In this document: one piece after another, positions 1 through 5,326 of the stretch
How the letters are laid out: each line of letters starts with the position of its first letter
Numbering within the stretch: the first letter of the stretch is position 1
DNA from: JBBDIO01 sp040880365
Lineage (GTDB): Bacteria; Chloroflexota; Anaerolineae; Caldilineales; Caldilineaceae
Reading direction: 5' to 3'
NCBI GenBank assembly: GCA_040880365.1
Contig: JBBDIO010000027.1
Span: 1 to 8,349 of the forward strand
DNA length: 8,349 nucleotides
The notes under the pieces: generated by a model
The model's input: only the letters and a program-made list of their open reading frames with translations
Told to the model about the DNA's origin: nothing
Databases searched by the model: none
Position numbers and translations under genes: made by a program

Positions 1-195
1 AAAGTGGCGGCGCGCAGTGCGGCCCACGATTTGCCCCTGGCGAAAGGCTTCGGCGTTGACATCGATCCCCGCGGGGTCATTGGCCGGATCGTGGGGCGCG
101 GTGGGCGTCTGGTGCTGGGGCTTGTGGCGCGCCAGCCACAGACGTTTGCGACACTGGATGGCGTGCAGATAGGTTGTCTTGGTTAGATAGTGCAT
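1..195 (-). CDS. DUF2779/Cas4-like nuclease, N-terminal fragment
   Basis: Only the first 65 codons are in the window; the gene continues past the left edge. It starts with ATG at 195 and reads MHYLTKTTYLHAIQCRKRLW, then LARHKPQ, with FRQGQIVGRTARRHF near the edge. The pattern K-x-x-Y-L-x3-Q-C-x-KRLWL-x2-H-x-P followed by F-x-x-G-x-x-VG is what I know from the start of DUF2779 proteins, which carry a PD-(D/E)XK nuclease fold related to Cas4. Cys15 would be the first cysteine of a Cas4-type iron-sulfur site. The remaining catalytic motifs lie outside the window, so activity cannot be judged. The ATG shares one base with the TAA of the upstream ATPase-nuclease gene (TAATG), which suggests one mRNA and coupled translation. 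A true Cas4 is the main alternative, but the KRLWL-x2-H-x-P spacing and the lack of other cas genes favour DUF2779. Confidence 0.72.
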   Translation of the reverse strand, partial: MHYLTKTTYLHAIQCRKRLWLARHKPQHQTPTAPHDPANDPAGIDVNAEAFRQGQIVGRTARRHF

Positions 196-1997
196 TAAAT
201 ATCTTCCTCGCCCAGCATATGCGGCAGCCGATAGCGGTCGAATTCGCCCACACTATCGGCGCGGGAGGCGGAAATGGGTTTCCAGGCTCGAATGTCCACC
301 ACCTTGACCTGTACACCGTGCCGCTCGGCTTGCTGTGCGGCGGCTTCGCATAGGCGTTCGAGCGTGGCAGGATAGCCAGCGGAATCCAGAAAAATCGGTA
401 CATAGAGGCCGTGTACAGCATGATCCGCCAACAGGTAGATGGGCAACTGGATGGCGACCCCATCCTGCAGGCGGGTGTTGTTGAAGAGTTTCACTTCGAC
501 CAGGCAGCGAAAATCGTGGCCCAGGGAAAATTTGAAATCCAGCAGGCCGCGCCCGGTGAGGGGTTCGCGGTCCATATGGATATTGAGTGCCCGGCACATG
601 GGGCGCAGCCAGTGTTTCAGCGCAATTTGCACATCGTCTTCGCTGCGCAGACGAGATTCGCCGTTCTCGCCGCTGGTCAGCAAGAGGCGGTGACCGTCGT
701 CTTGTTCTACAAGATGGCGGATCTGAATAAAAAAGCCCTGAATGGCTTGAAAAAATTCCTCGTTGGATGAAATTTTAATGTTCAGCAGATCGCGGATGCG
801 GGCCGGGTCAATGCCCAGCAGGCGGGCCAACTGTGCGATGTCATCTGTCGCGTCGCCGGGTTCATTGGGTTCCTCTGCGGTCAGCTCGGCCAACAGGATA
901 TCGGTTTGGGCCAGCAGCCAGCGATATAGAAACTCGTTGCCGATCTCTAACAGGTTATCGGCGCGGCGCAGATGTCCAAAATCTTCCAGCGACCGGGTGG
1001 CCGCAGTGGTCGCGGCCTGGGTGAAGGCCGGGAGCCAGGCGTTCAACGCTTCGGGAGTGCAACGGCCTGCACGCGCCACAGACAGCAAAATTCGCCGCTC
1101 TAGAAATGTGAGGCGGCTGAAGTCTACCTGAAACAGGCCCGCCATGAGCGGATCGACCAGCAAATCACCTTCCTGCACATCGCGCAGATAGCCCTGGTCT
1201 TCGCTGAGGGGGACGAAAAGCCGCTGGCATAGCCATTGGAGCAGATAGGGATGCCCATTGGTATAGGCCAGAATCTGCTCCATGATTGCGGGATGGACCT
1301 GGACCCCGCGACACGTCTGGGCCTGGCAGATTAGCTCCTGGGCGCCTACACGTTCCAGGGCGTTCAGGTTGACCAAATGAAATCCAAATAGAAAGGGACT
1401 GGTGATCCAATCGACTGCGCGGTCGGTCATGGTTGCCAGCATTTTGGTGGAGGCGATAATCGTGCGCTGGCGACCTTCCTGAAAGACTTTGCGCAGGCGG
1501 GCCAGCCACGCGGGTTCGTGCTGGGCAATCGTGACCAGCACTTCGGCTTCGTCGACCAGCAGCAACAGTTGGCGATTGTGCTGGGCCAGCGCGCGGTTGA
1601 GTTGACGCAAGAGACTAATCGCATCCAGCCCGGCCAGGGCAGTGGTATCGATGCCCGCGTCGGCAAAGCGCTCCTGGGCGTCTTCGATGGCGTGATAGAG
1701 TTCCTGGCTCAGGTCGTCCTGAGACGTGCACCCCTGGAGATCCCAATAGAGCGCAACATAGGCGGTGACATTTGCTGCGACATTTGCGGTGGTAGTTGCG
1801 GCAGATTTGGGAAGCGTGGGCGCAGTGTGGCGCGTGACGTGTTCCAGGTGGCGCAGGAGGGATGTTTTGCCCATGCGTCGCGCCCCCATGACCCAAATGG
1901 CTGTGTCCTGCGCGGTGAGCAGATATTCGGTTAGACCTTGCCGGTCATAATGATCGCTGCCACGTACCCACCGGCCCACAATATAAGGATTTTTCAT
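195..1997 (-). CDS. AAA+/STAND-type ATPase fused to a C-terminal PD-(D/E)XK nuclease (600 aa)
   Basis: Predicted cytoplasmic NTPase with a nuclease tail; its biological role is unknown. Residues 1-30 contain the lead-in seen in AAA_14/STAND-like ATPases (YIVGRWVRGSDHYDRQ). The Walker A is GARRMGKTS at 38-46 (Lys44). The Walker B is LLLLVDE at 144-150 (Asp149, Glu150). Residues 181-185 (IASTK) may be a sensor-like strand. A winged-helix-like segment covers about 292-362 and ends GNEFLYRWLL. An acidic linker follows at about 370-385. The C-terminal part has a RecB-like nuclease signature: Glu453 in a helix, GLLDF with Asp487, VEVK with Glu501 and Lys503, and QLPIY at 517-521 (the Q-x3-Y motif). 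Fusing an ATPase to a RecB-like nuclease and pairing it with a second nuclease gene is a layout common in anti-phage or anti-plasmid systems, but defence is inference here. The start at 1997 is chosen because it has a weak AGGG 10 nt upstream and begins the conserved part. The frame stays open to a TTG at 2180, but those 61 extra residues have no ribosome binding site and include a short DNA repeat. Confidence 0.82.
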   Translation of the reverse strand: MKNPYIVGRWVRGSDHYDRQGLTEYLLTAQDTAIWVMGARRMGKTSLLRHLEHVTRHTAPTLPKSAATTTANVAANVTAYVALYWDLQGCTSQDDLSQELYHAIEDAQERFADAGIDTTALAGLDAISLLRQLNRALAQHNRQLLLLVDEAEVLVTIAQHEPAWLARLRKVFQEGRQRTIIASTKMLATMTDRAVDWITSPFLFGFHLVNLNALERVGAQELICQAQTCRGVQVHPAIMEQILAYTNGHPYLLQWLCQRLFVPLSEDQGYLRDVQEGDLLVDPLMAGLFQVDFSRLTFLERRILLSVARAGRCTPEALNAWLPAFTQAATTAATRSLEDFGHLRRADNLLEIGNEFLYRWLLAQTDILLAELTAEEPNEPGDATDDIAQLARLLGIDPARIRDLLNIKISSNEEFFQAIQGFFIQIRHLVEQDDGHRLLLTSGENGESRLRSEDDVQIALKHWLRPMCRALNIHMDREPLTGRGLLDFKFSLGHDFRCLVEVKLFNNTRLQDGVAIQLPIYLLADHAVHGLYVPIFLDSAGYPATLERLCEAAAQQAERHGVQVKVVDIRAWKPISASRADSVGEFDRYRLPHMLGEEDI

Positions 1998-2012
1998 GGG
2001 TGAATCGCCCTG

Positions 2013-2042
2013 AATATACCTGCATATGCCGTTTGGTCCCAA
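2013..2042 (-). promoter_or_regulatory. Possible promoter close to the ATPase-nuclease start
   Basis: On the minus strand TTGGGA (2042-2037) and TATATT (2018-2013) are 18 bp apart. The predicted transcript would begin near 2006, only about 9 nt before the ATG at 1997, giving an almost leaderless mRNA that loses the AGGG at 2011-2008. The -35 match is 4 of 6. This is weak; the gene may instead depend on read-through from the strong promoter at 2637-2665. Confidence 0.25.
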
Positions 2043-2155
2043 CTGGAATGCGAGCTGCAATGCCGGTTGAGTTGGAAAGTCGCAATGGGATGTGGCAGTA
2101 GAAAGGCCGCGGAGAACAATAGTGGAAACCAGCAGCGATAAGCAGTGGGTGAGCG

Positions 2156-2184
2156 ATGGATTTCGCAATGGATTTCGCAATGGG
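2156..2184. repeat. 12-bp tandem repeat, about 2.4 copies
   Basis: ATGGATTTCGCA occurs at 2156-2167 and again at 2168-2179, followed by ATGGG. It lies between the hairpin-T6 terminator and the ATPase start. It has the look of a small slippage duplication and no inverted symmetry. Apart from this repeat and the weak promoter above, I see nothing in 1998-2232. Confidence 0.85.
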
Positions 2185-2232
2185 TATTGCCGCGAAGTGG
2201 TGTGCGGGTGGCTGGTGCGGGTGACTGGGTTG

Positions 2233-2306
2233 AAAAAATGATGGGCCAGGTTCCTACCGTTGCCACCCTGGCGCCCTGCCGCTTGGTCGGTAAAACCTGG
2301 CCCATC
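2233..2306 (-). terminator. Large hairpin followed by T6 (intrinsic terminator or attenuator)
   Basis: The arms 2240-2252 and 2294-2306 are a perfect 13-bp inverted repeat (GATGGGCCAGGTT on the plus strand). After a small 2/1 asymmetry the pairing continues with TACCG at 2255-2259 and CGGTA at 2288-2292, so the stem has 18 pairs. On the minus strand the stem is followed by AT6 (six A at 2233-2238 on the plus strand), which gives the polarity of a minus-strand intrinsic terminator. The whole hairpin is 67 nt, long for a simple terminator. It lies 235 nt upstream of the ATPase ATG, so it either ends a separate small transcript or works as an attenuator in the ATPase leader. No plus-strand T-tract follows the stem. 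Confidence 0.75.
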
Positions 2307-2630
2307 TTCTCGAGAGTTAGCGAATCATCTTGTCAAGCAGGTTGTAAATCGGGTCCACACACTCCTTTCTGTTGCGGTGGCCTTTGGGGGAGACGCCGGG
2401 TGTTGTTGCGTCCACGAGGGACGGGTCGCACATCACTATTTGACCCAGAGCATATGACCCAAAGCCACAGGTCTCAGAAATCAGGTTTGCTCGATTTTCA
2501 ACTCCTTTCGTGTGGGGCCTCCTGTGGCAATTGCCCTCTGTCGTTTCGCCCGAATCACAAAGGGCACACAGGCGGTGACATGAAATTTTATATGCAGTTT
2601 GTGTGTATAGTGCGATAATTTATTCCTGCA
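2233..2630 (-). ncRNA. Candidate structured RNA or long regulated leader (about 400 nt), unrecognised family
   Basis: Bounded by a near-consensus promoter on one side (transcript start predicted near 2630) and the hairpin-T6 terminator on the other, this stretch is more GC-rich than its AT-rich upstream flank and contains several local stems. These are a 9-pair stem 2533-2541 with 2557-2565 (one G-U pair), an 8-bp stem 2464-2471 with 2521-2528, a 5-bp stem 2423-2427 with 2442-2446, and a 4-bp hairpin 2410-2413 with 2419-2422. An imperfect direct repeat (ACTCCTTTC at 2361-2369 and 2501-2509, CAGGTT at 2338 and 2482) suggests two related halves. I looked for the conserved cores of RNase P RNA, tmRNA, SRP RNA, T-box, cobalamin, TPP, glycine, FMN and c-di-GMP elements by eye and found none. 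A 38-codon open frame at 2317-2433 (minus, ATG start, no ribosome binding site) ends just before the terminator, so a small protein or leader peptide is an alternative. Confidence 0.42.
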
Positions 2631-2636
2631 TTTACA

Positions 2637-2665
2637 TATATACACCATTTTTCATACGATGTCAA
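2637..2665 (-). promoter_or_regulatory. Near-consensus sigma-70-type promoter, minus strand
   Basis: TTGACA (2665-2660, perfect -35) and TATATA (2642-2637, 5 of 6 for the -10) are separated by exactly 17 bp in an AT-rich setting. The start would be near 2630. It drives the candidate RNA at 2233-2630 and, with read-through of the terminator, the ATPase-nuclease and DUF2779 genes. It is the best promoter I can see in the window. Confidence 0.7.
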
Positions 2666-2669
2666 TACC

Positions 2670-2687
2670 CAATTTCACAAGAAATTG
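2670..2687. promoter_or_regulatory. Inverted repeat beside the -35 box, possible operator
   Basis: CAATTTC (2670-2676) and GAAATTG (2681-2687) form a perfect 7-bp inverted repeat with a 4-bp spacer. Its edge is 5 bp upstream of the TTGACA at 2665-2660. Position and symmetry fit a dimeric repressor or activator site, or an AT-rich UP-like element. No regulator gene is visible in the window. Confidence 0.4.
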
Positions 2688-2779
2688 CAGTAAATTTATC
2701 ACCTTGGATTGCGCACCAGGTATTGGCTGGGTCAATTTGCCCATATGTGAGGCGGCTGCCAGTGGCACACGGGTGGATG

Positions 2780-2788
2780 TGCTATAGT
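2780..2788 (+). promoter_or_regulatory. Extended -10 promoter of the aminotransferase gene
   Basis: TGC followed by TATAGT (2783-2788) is an extended -10 element. The hexamer 17 bp upstream (CAGTGG) is not a good -35, as is usual for extended -10 promoters. The start would be near 2795, giving a leader of about 33 nt that contains the ribosome binding site. Confidence 0.45.
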
Positions 2789-2814
2789 GCAGACTAGGAA
2801 TTCAACGCAACGAC

Positions 2815-2821
2815 AGGAGGG
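2815..2821 (+). promoter_or_regulatory. Strong ribosome binding site
   Basis: AGGAGGG lies with its AGGAGG core 7 nt before the ATG at 2828. It is a near-perfect Shine-Dalgarno sequence and fixes the start of the aminotransferase gene. Confidence 0.85.
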
Positions 2822-2827
2822 ACGCAC

Positions 2828-3961
2828 ATGGTAGAGATTGTTCCCCATGGCACGCTGGACTATGCTGAACTGGATCGGTTGAACTTATCACCCGATGAAT
2901 TGCACGTTTTTTCTTCAAATATCAACCCTTATGGTCCGCCTACTGCGATTGTGGACGCTGTACACGCGGCGGCGACCGGACCCAATCTGGCGCGCTATCC
3001 CGACCGCTTGAGCGCGGTTCTGCGCGCCCAGATTGCCGACTATCATGGGGTTGCGCCCGAAACGATTGTGGTGGGCAACGGCACCGCCGATCTTATGTGG
3101 ATGGTGGGGCTGTTACATGTGCAGGCGCGGCGACAACCGCATGGGCATCCCCAGGGGAGCACCAGCCGGCGGGTCGTGATTCTGGAGCCGACGTTTGGTG
3201 AATATGCCAATGTTGCATCTTTGGTAGATACGCCGGTGACGCCGGTGGCGTTGCCGGGATGGGAACGCACCGACGCGGGACAATATATGCCGTCGGATCG
3301 ATCGCTGGCAGTCTGTCTGGCCGAATTGGCCGAAGCCGCCCCGGATGTGGTCTTTTTGTGTAATCCCAATAATCCCACGGGTGAGTTGTTTGATGCAGAG
3401 ACCGTGGATGCGATGATTGGGGCGGCCCCAAATGCGCTGTGGGTGATCGACGAAGCCTATATGGAGTTTGTGGAAACACCCTGGAGCGCGGCAAATCTCA
3501 TCGATACGCACGCGGTGATTGTGCTGCGCTCGATGACCAAGGATTTTGCGTTGGGTGGAATCCGGTTGGGCTATCTGGTGGCTGCGCCCGAAACTGCGCA
3601 GCCGATTCAGACTGCGCAGCCGCCGTGGAATGTGAACGTGCTGGCGCAGATTGCAGGCGAGACGGCCTTCGAGAGCCTGGTGTGGCGGCAGGCGACATTG
3701 GCACAATTGCGGGCCGATACGGCGGCGCTACAGGCGGCCTTGCGGATGGTGGGGCTGCAACCTCGCCCCACCACAACGAATTATTTCCTCACCCCCACAC
3801 CCGACCCCGGCGCGCTGCGTACCTATCTGCTGGGCAAGCGGATTATGATTCGCGATTGCACGTCGTTTGGGCTGCCCGACTTTTTTCGGGTGGCAACCCA
3901 GACGCCTGCCGATAATGCGCTGCTGGTCGAGGCGCTGGCCGAGTACGCGCCGCCCGATTGA
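2828..3961 (+). CDS. PLP-dependent class I/II aminotransferase, HisC/CobD-like (377 aa)
   Basis: A fold-type I PLP enzyme, cytoplasmic. Visible motifs are FSSNINPYGPP at 28-38 (substrate-gating N-terminus), GNGTADLM at 83-90 (cofactor phosphate contact), PTFGEY at 121-126, NPNNPTG at 179-185 (Asn181), VIDEAY at 206-211 (Asp208 for the pyridine nitrogen), SMTKDFALGGIRLGY at 235-249 (Lys238, the Schiff-base lysine; Arg246 for phosphate) and FFRVA at 352-356 (Arg354, substrate carboxylate). Length matches histidinol-phosphate aminotransferase (HisC, histidine synthesis) and L-threonine-phosphate decarboxylase (CobD, cobamide side chain). NINP near the start and IRDCTSFGLPDFFRVA near the end lean towards CobD-like sequences, but no his or cob genes are adjacent. 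An insertion at about 99-115 (basic, Gly/Pro-rich) precedes the VVILEP strand. It appears to be a single-gene unit with its own promoter. The reaction cannot be assigned safely. Confidence 0.87.
   Translation: MVEIVPHGTLDYAELDRLNLSPDELHVFSSNINPYGPPTAIVDAVHAAATGPNLARYPDRLSAVLRAQIADYHGVAPETIVVGNGTADLMWMVGLLHVQARRQPHGHPQGSTSRRVVILEPTFGEYANVASLVDTPVTPVALPGWERTDAGQYMPSDRSLAVCLAELAEAAPDVVFLCNPNNPTGELFDAETVDAMIGAAPNALWVIDEAYMEFVETPWSAANLIDTHAVIVLRSMTKDFALGGIRLGYLVAAPETAQPIQTAQPPWNVNVLAQIAGETAFESLVWRQATLAQLRADTAALQAALRMVGLQPRPTTTNYFLTPTPDPGALRTYLLGKRIMIRDCTSFGLPDFFRVATQTPADNALLVEALAEYAPPD
3593..3622 (+). repeat. In-frame 18-bp microduplication in the aminotransferase gene
   Basis: ACTGCGCAGCCG is present at 3593-3604 and 3611-3622, an 18-bp period that encodes TAQPIQ followed by TAQPPW. 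It is in frame and lies just after the PLP lysine region, so it probably lengthens a surface loop. Confidence 0.7.
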
Positions 3962-3967
3962 GGCGGC

Positions 3968-4651
3968 CTAGTTTACACCACTGAGAAAGGGTTCATCCGC
4001 GTCGAATTCTACCAGTTCGCCGGTGGCGGTGTAGATGATGCGTTCGCAGATGTTGGTCACCCGGTCGCCGGCGCGCTCCAGATTGTGGGCAACCCAGGTC
4101 AGATAATTCGCGCCGTCAATTTTGCTGGTATCGGCGATGATGATATCCAGCAGCTCCCGATTCACCTGGTTGTACATGGCATCCAGTTCGTCATCTTCCA
4201 GGGGGATCGCCTGGGCGGATTCCACATCCTGATTGACGAAGGCATCCAGCGCGCGCCGCAACATATCGATGGCTTTGGCGCACATTTTGGGCAGCGTGAC
4301 CAGGGGTTTGACTAGGGGCGCGTTTCCCATGTAGAGCGTAATGCGTCCGATGCCTTTGGCATAATCGCCGATGCGTTCCAGTTCGGTGGAGATTTCCAAA
4401 ATGGCTGCCAGCAAGCGCAGATCGCGCGCAGCGGGTTGCTGGGTGGCGATCAACATGAGACATTCTTCTTCGATTCCATACTTGCGCCGGTTGACCTCAC
4501 GGTCATAGGCGATGATCCGGCGCGCGGCTTCGGCGTCGCGACGTACCAGCGCTTGCATCGCGGCTTCCAGCGCATGGGAGACCATGCTGCCCAGCACCAG
4601 CAAGTCATCCTGTAGTTTATCCAGATCGCGCTGAAATTGTGTGCGTGTCAT
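3968..4651 (-). CDS. phoU: Phosphate transport regulator PhoU (227 aa)
   Basis: PhoU is a peripheral cytoplasmic protein that links the Pst transporter to the PhoR/PhoB-type two-component system and damps phosphate uptake when phosphate is plentiful. The length is typical. Two three-helix PhoU repeats are visible: about 15-110 and 120-210. Each carries the metal-binding motif: ELERIGDYAKG at 90-100 (Glu92, Asp96) and NLERAGDRVTNICE at 190-203 (Glu192, Asp196, Glu203). It is the last gene of the pst operon, 122 nt after arsC, and its stop is 6 bp from the stop of the convergent aminotransferase gene. The ribosome binding site is weak (GGAAACG well upstream). A GATAAT at 4669-4674 (minus strand) could be a -10 for an internal promoter, with 11-bp direct repeats further upstream. 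Confidence 0.95.
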   Translation of the reverse strand: MTRTQFQRDLDKLQDDLLVLGSMVSHALEAAMQALVRRDAEAARRIIAYDREVNRRKYGIEEECLMLIATQQPAARDLRLLAAILEISTELERIGDYAKGIGRITLYMGNAPLVKPLVTLPKMCAKAIDMLRRALDAFVNQDVESAQAIPLEDDELDAMYNQVNRELLDIIIADTSKIDGANYLTWVAHNLERAGDRVTNICERIIYTATGELVEFDADEPFLSGVN

Positions 4652-4701
4652 ATTTTATTTTCGTTTCCATTATCGTTTTCGAGGGATTGCGGCAACCGTG
4701 C

Positions 4702-4734
4702 CCCAGGCGCATCCCAGGCGTGTCCCAGGCACGT
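4702..4734. repeat. Three 11-bp direct repeats upstream of phoU, Pho-box-like spacing
   Basis: CCCAGGCGCAT (4702-4712), CCCAGGCGTGT (4713-4723) and CCCAGGCACGT (4724-4734) keep CCCAGGC at an exact 11-bp period; a degenerate fourth copy begins at 4735 (TCCAGCC). PhoB/PhoP-type response regulators bind direct repeats with an 11-bp period, so a Pho operator is plausible in front of phoU, although the sequence is not the known enteric or Bacillus consensus. A simple minisatellite is the alternative. Confidence 0.6.
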
Positions 4735-4773
4735 TCCAGCCACCAGGCGCGCGTTCACTCCCCATCTCTGCGT

Positions 4774-5270
4774 TTAGGATTTCGTTTTGGCCGTAGACGC
4801 GGCTTGTGTGAGAAAGTCCAGCACCTGCTGGCGGATTTCATCGCGCACTTTGCGAAAGACCACCATCTTTTCCTCGTCGCTGCCCTGGGCAAGCGCAGGA
4901 TCCTCAAAGCCGATATGGGTGACTTGTCCACCGCCCAACCAGAGTGGGCAGTTTTCGGCGGCGTCGTCACATACGGTAATCACCTGATCGAAATGGACAT
5001 NNNNNNNNNNNNNNNNNNNNNNNNNNNNNNNNNNNNNNNNNNNNNNNNNNNNNNNNNNNNNNNNNNNNNNNNNNNNNNNNNNNNNNNNNNNNNNNNNNNN
5101 AGGGCACGAATTGCCAGCGGATGCACATAGCCCGATGGCTGGGTGCCGGCGGATTCGGCGTGCCAATCCTGGCCCAGAAAGTGGTTGATCAACCCTTCTG
5201 CCATCTGACTGCGACACGAGTTGCCCGTGCACAGAATCAGCACCCGCGGTTGTGTGTTAGATTGTGGCAC
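4774..5270 (-). CDS. arsC: Thioredoxin-type arsenate reductase ArsC, interrupted by an assembly gap
   Basis: Reduces arsenate to arsenite in the cytoplasm, using thioredoxin to recycle its cysteines. The N-terminal part starts at GTG 5270 (AAAGGAA upstream on the minus strand) and carries the low-molecular-weight phosphatase P-loop CTGNSCRSQMAEG, with catalytic Cys14 and Arg20 in C-x5-R. The part after the gap reads FDQVITVCDDAAENCP, holding the two redox cysteines typical of this family, then FEDPALAQGSDEEK and a C-terminal helix ending in TAA at 4774. The two parts are in different frames only because the 100 N are a placeholder. Compared with Bacillus ArsC (about 139 aa) roughly 20 residues are missing, so the real gap should be about 60-75 nt and equal to 2 modulo 3. 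The gene lies between pstB and phoU, 56 nt after pstB. I see no evidence that it is a pseudogene. Confidence 0.88.
5001..5100. other. Assembly gap (100 N)
   Basis: Exactly 100 N, the conventional placeholder for a scaffold gap of unknown length. It falls inside arsC and hides the segment between the P-loop domain and the redox cysteine pair. Confidence 0.97.
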
Positions 5271-5326
5271 TGCGATTTTTTCCTTTCCCAGGGTAAGTTT
5301 GCCCCGGCATACCTGCGCCAGCCGAT

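Noticed and set aside
4..186. 60-codon plus-strand open frame at the left edge
   Set aside because: It is the antisense shadow of the DUF2779 gene, whose minus-strand translation has a clear family signature.
1998..2180. Extended 661-residue form of the ATPase from TTG at 2180
   Set aside because: No ribosome binding site; the extra residues include the 12-bp DNA repeat and show no conserved pattern. The ATG at 1997 starts the recognisable domain.
2233..2306. T-box-like string AGGGTGGCAACGG on the minus strand within the terminator hairpin
   Set aside because: It matches the T-box consensus only in part (the ACCGCG end is missing) and lies in the loop and 3' arm of the terminator instead of 5' to it. 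There is no recognisable Stem I or specifier loop, and the downstream gene is not a tRNA synthetase or amino acid gene.
2317..2433. 38-codon open frame on the minus strand ending just before the terminator, with a possible inner GTG start after AGGAG
   Set aside because: There is no ribosome binding site for the ATG at 2433, and the AGGAG is only 3 nt from the GTG at 2358. The frame also stays open far upstream without a start, and the composition gives no protein family. Kept only as an alternative to the RNA interpretation.
2464..2528. TPP-like strings (ACCTGAT, CTGAGA) and a GCAAACC string like the c-di-GMP riboswitch, minus strand
   Set aside because: The TPP-like pieces are in the wrong order and lack the other conserved blocks. 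The GCAAACC is not followed by the required GACGCAAAGCC core.
2145..2618. 157-codon open frame on the plus strand
   Set aside because: Rich in Cys, Arg and Ser, with no ribosome binding site, no family resemblance and no matching promoter. It runs antisense through the terminator and candidate RNA.
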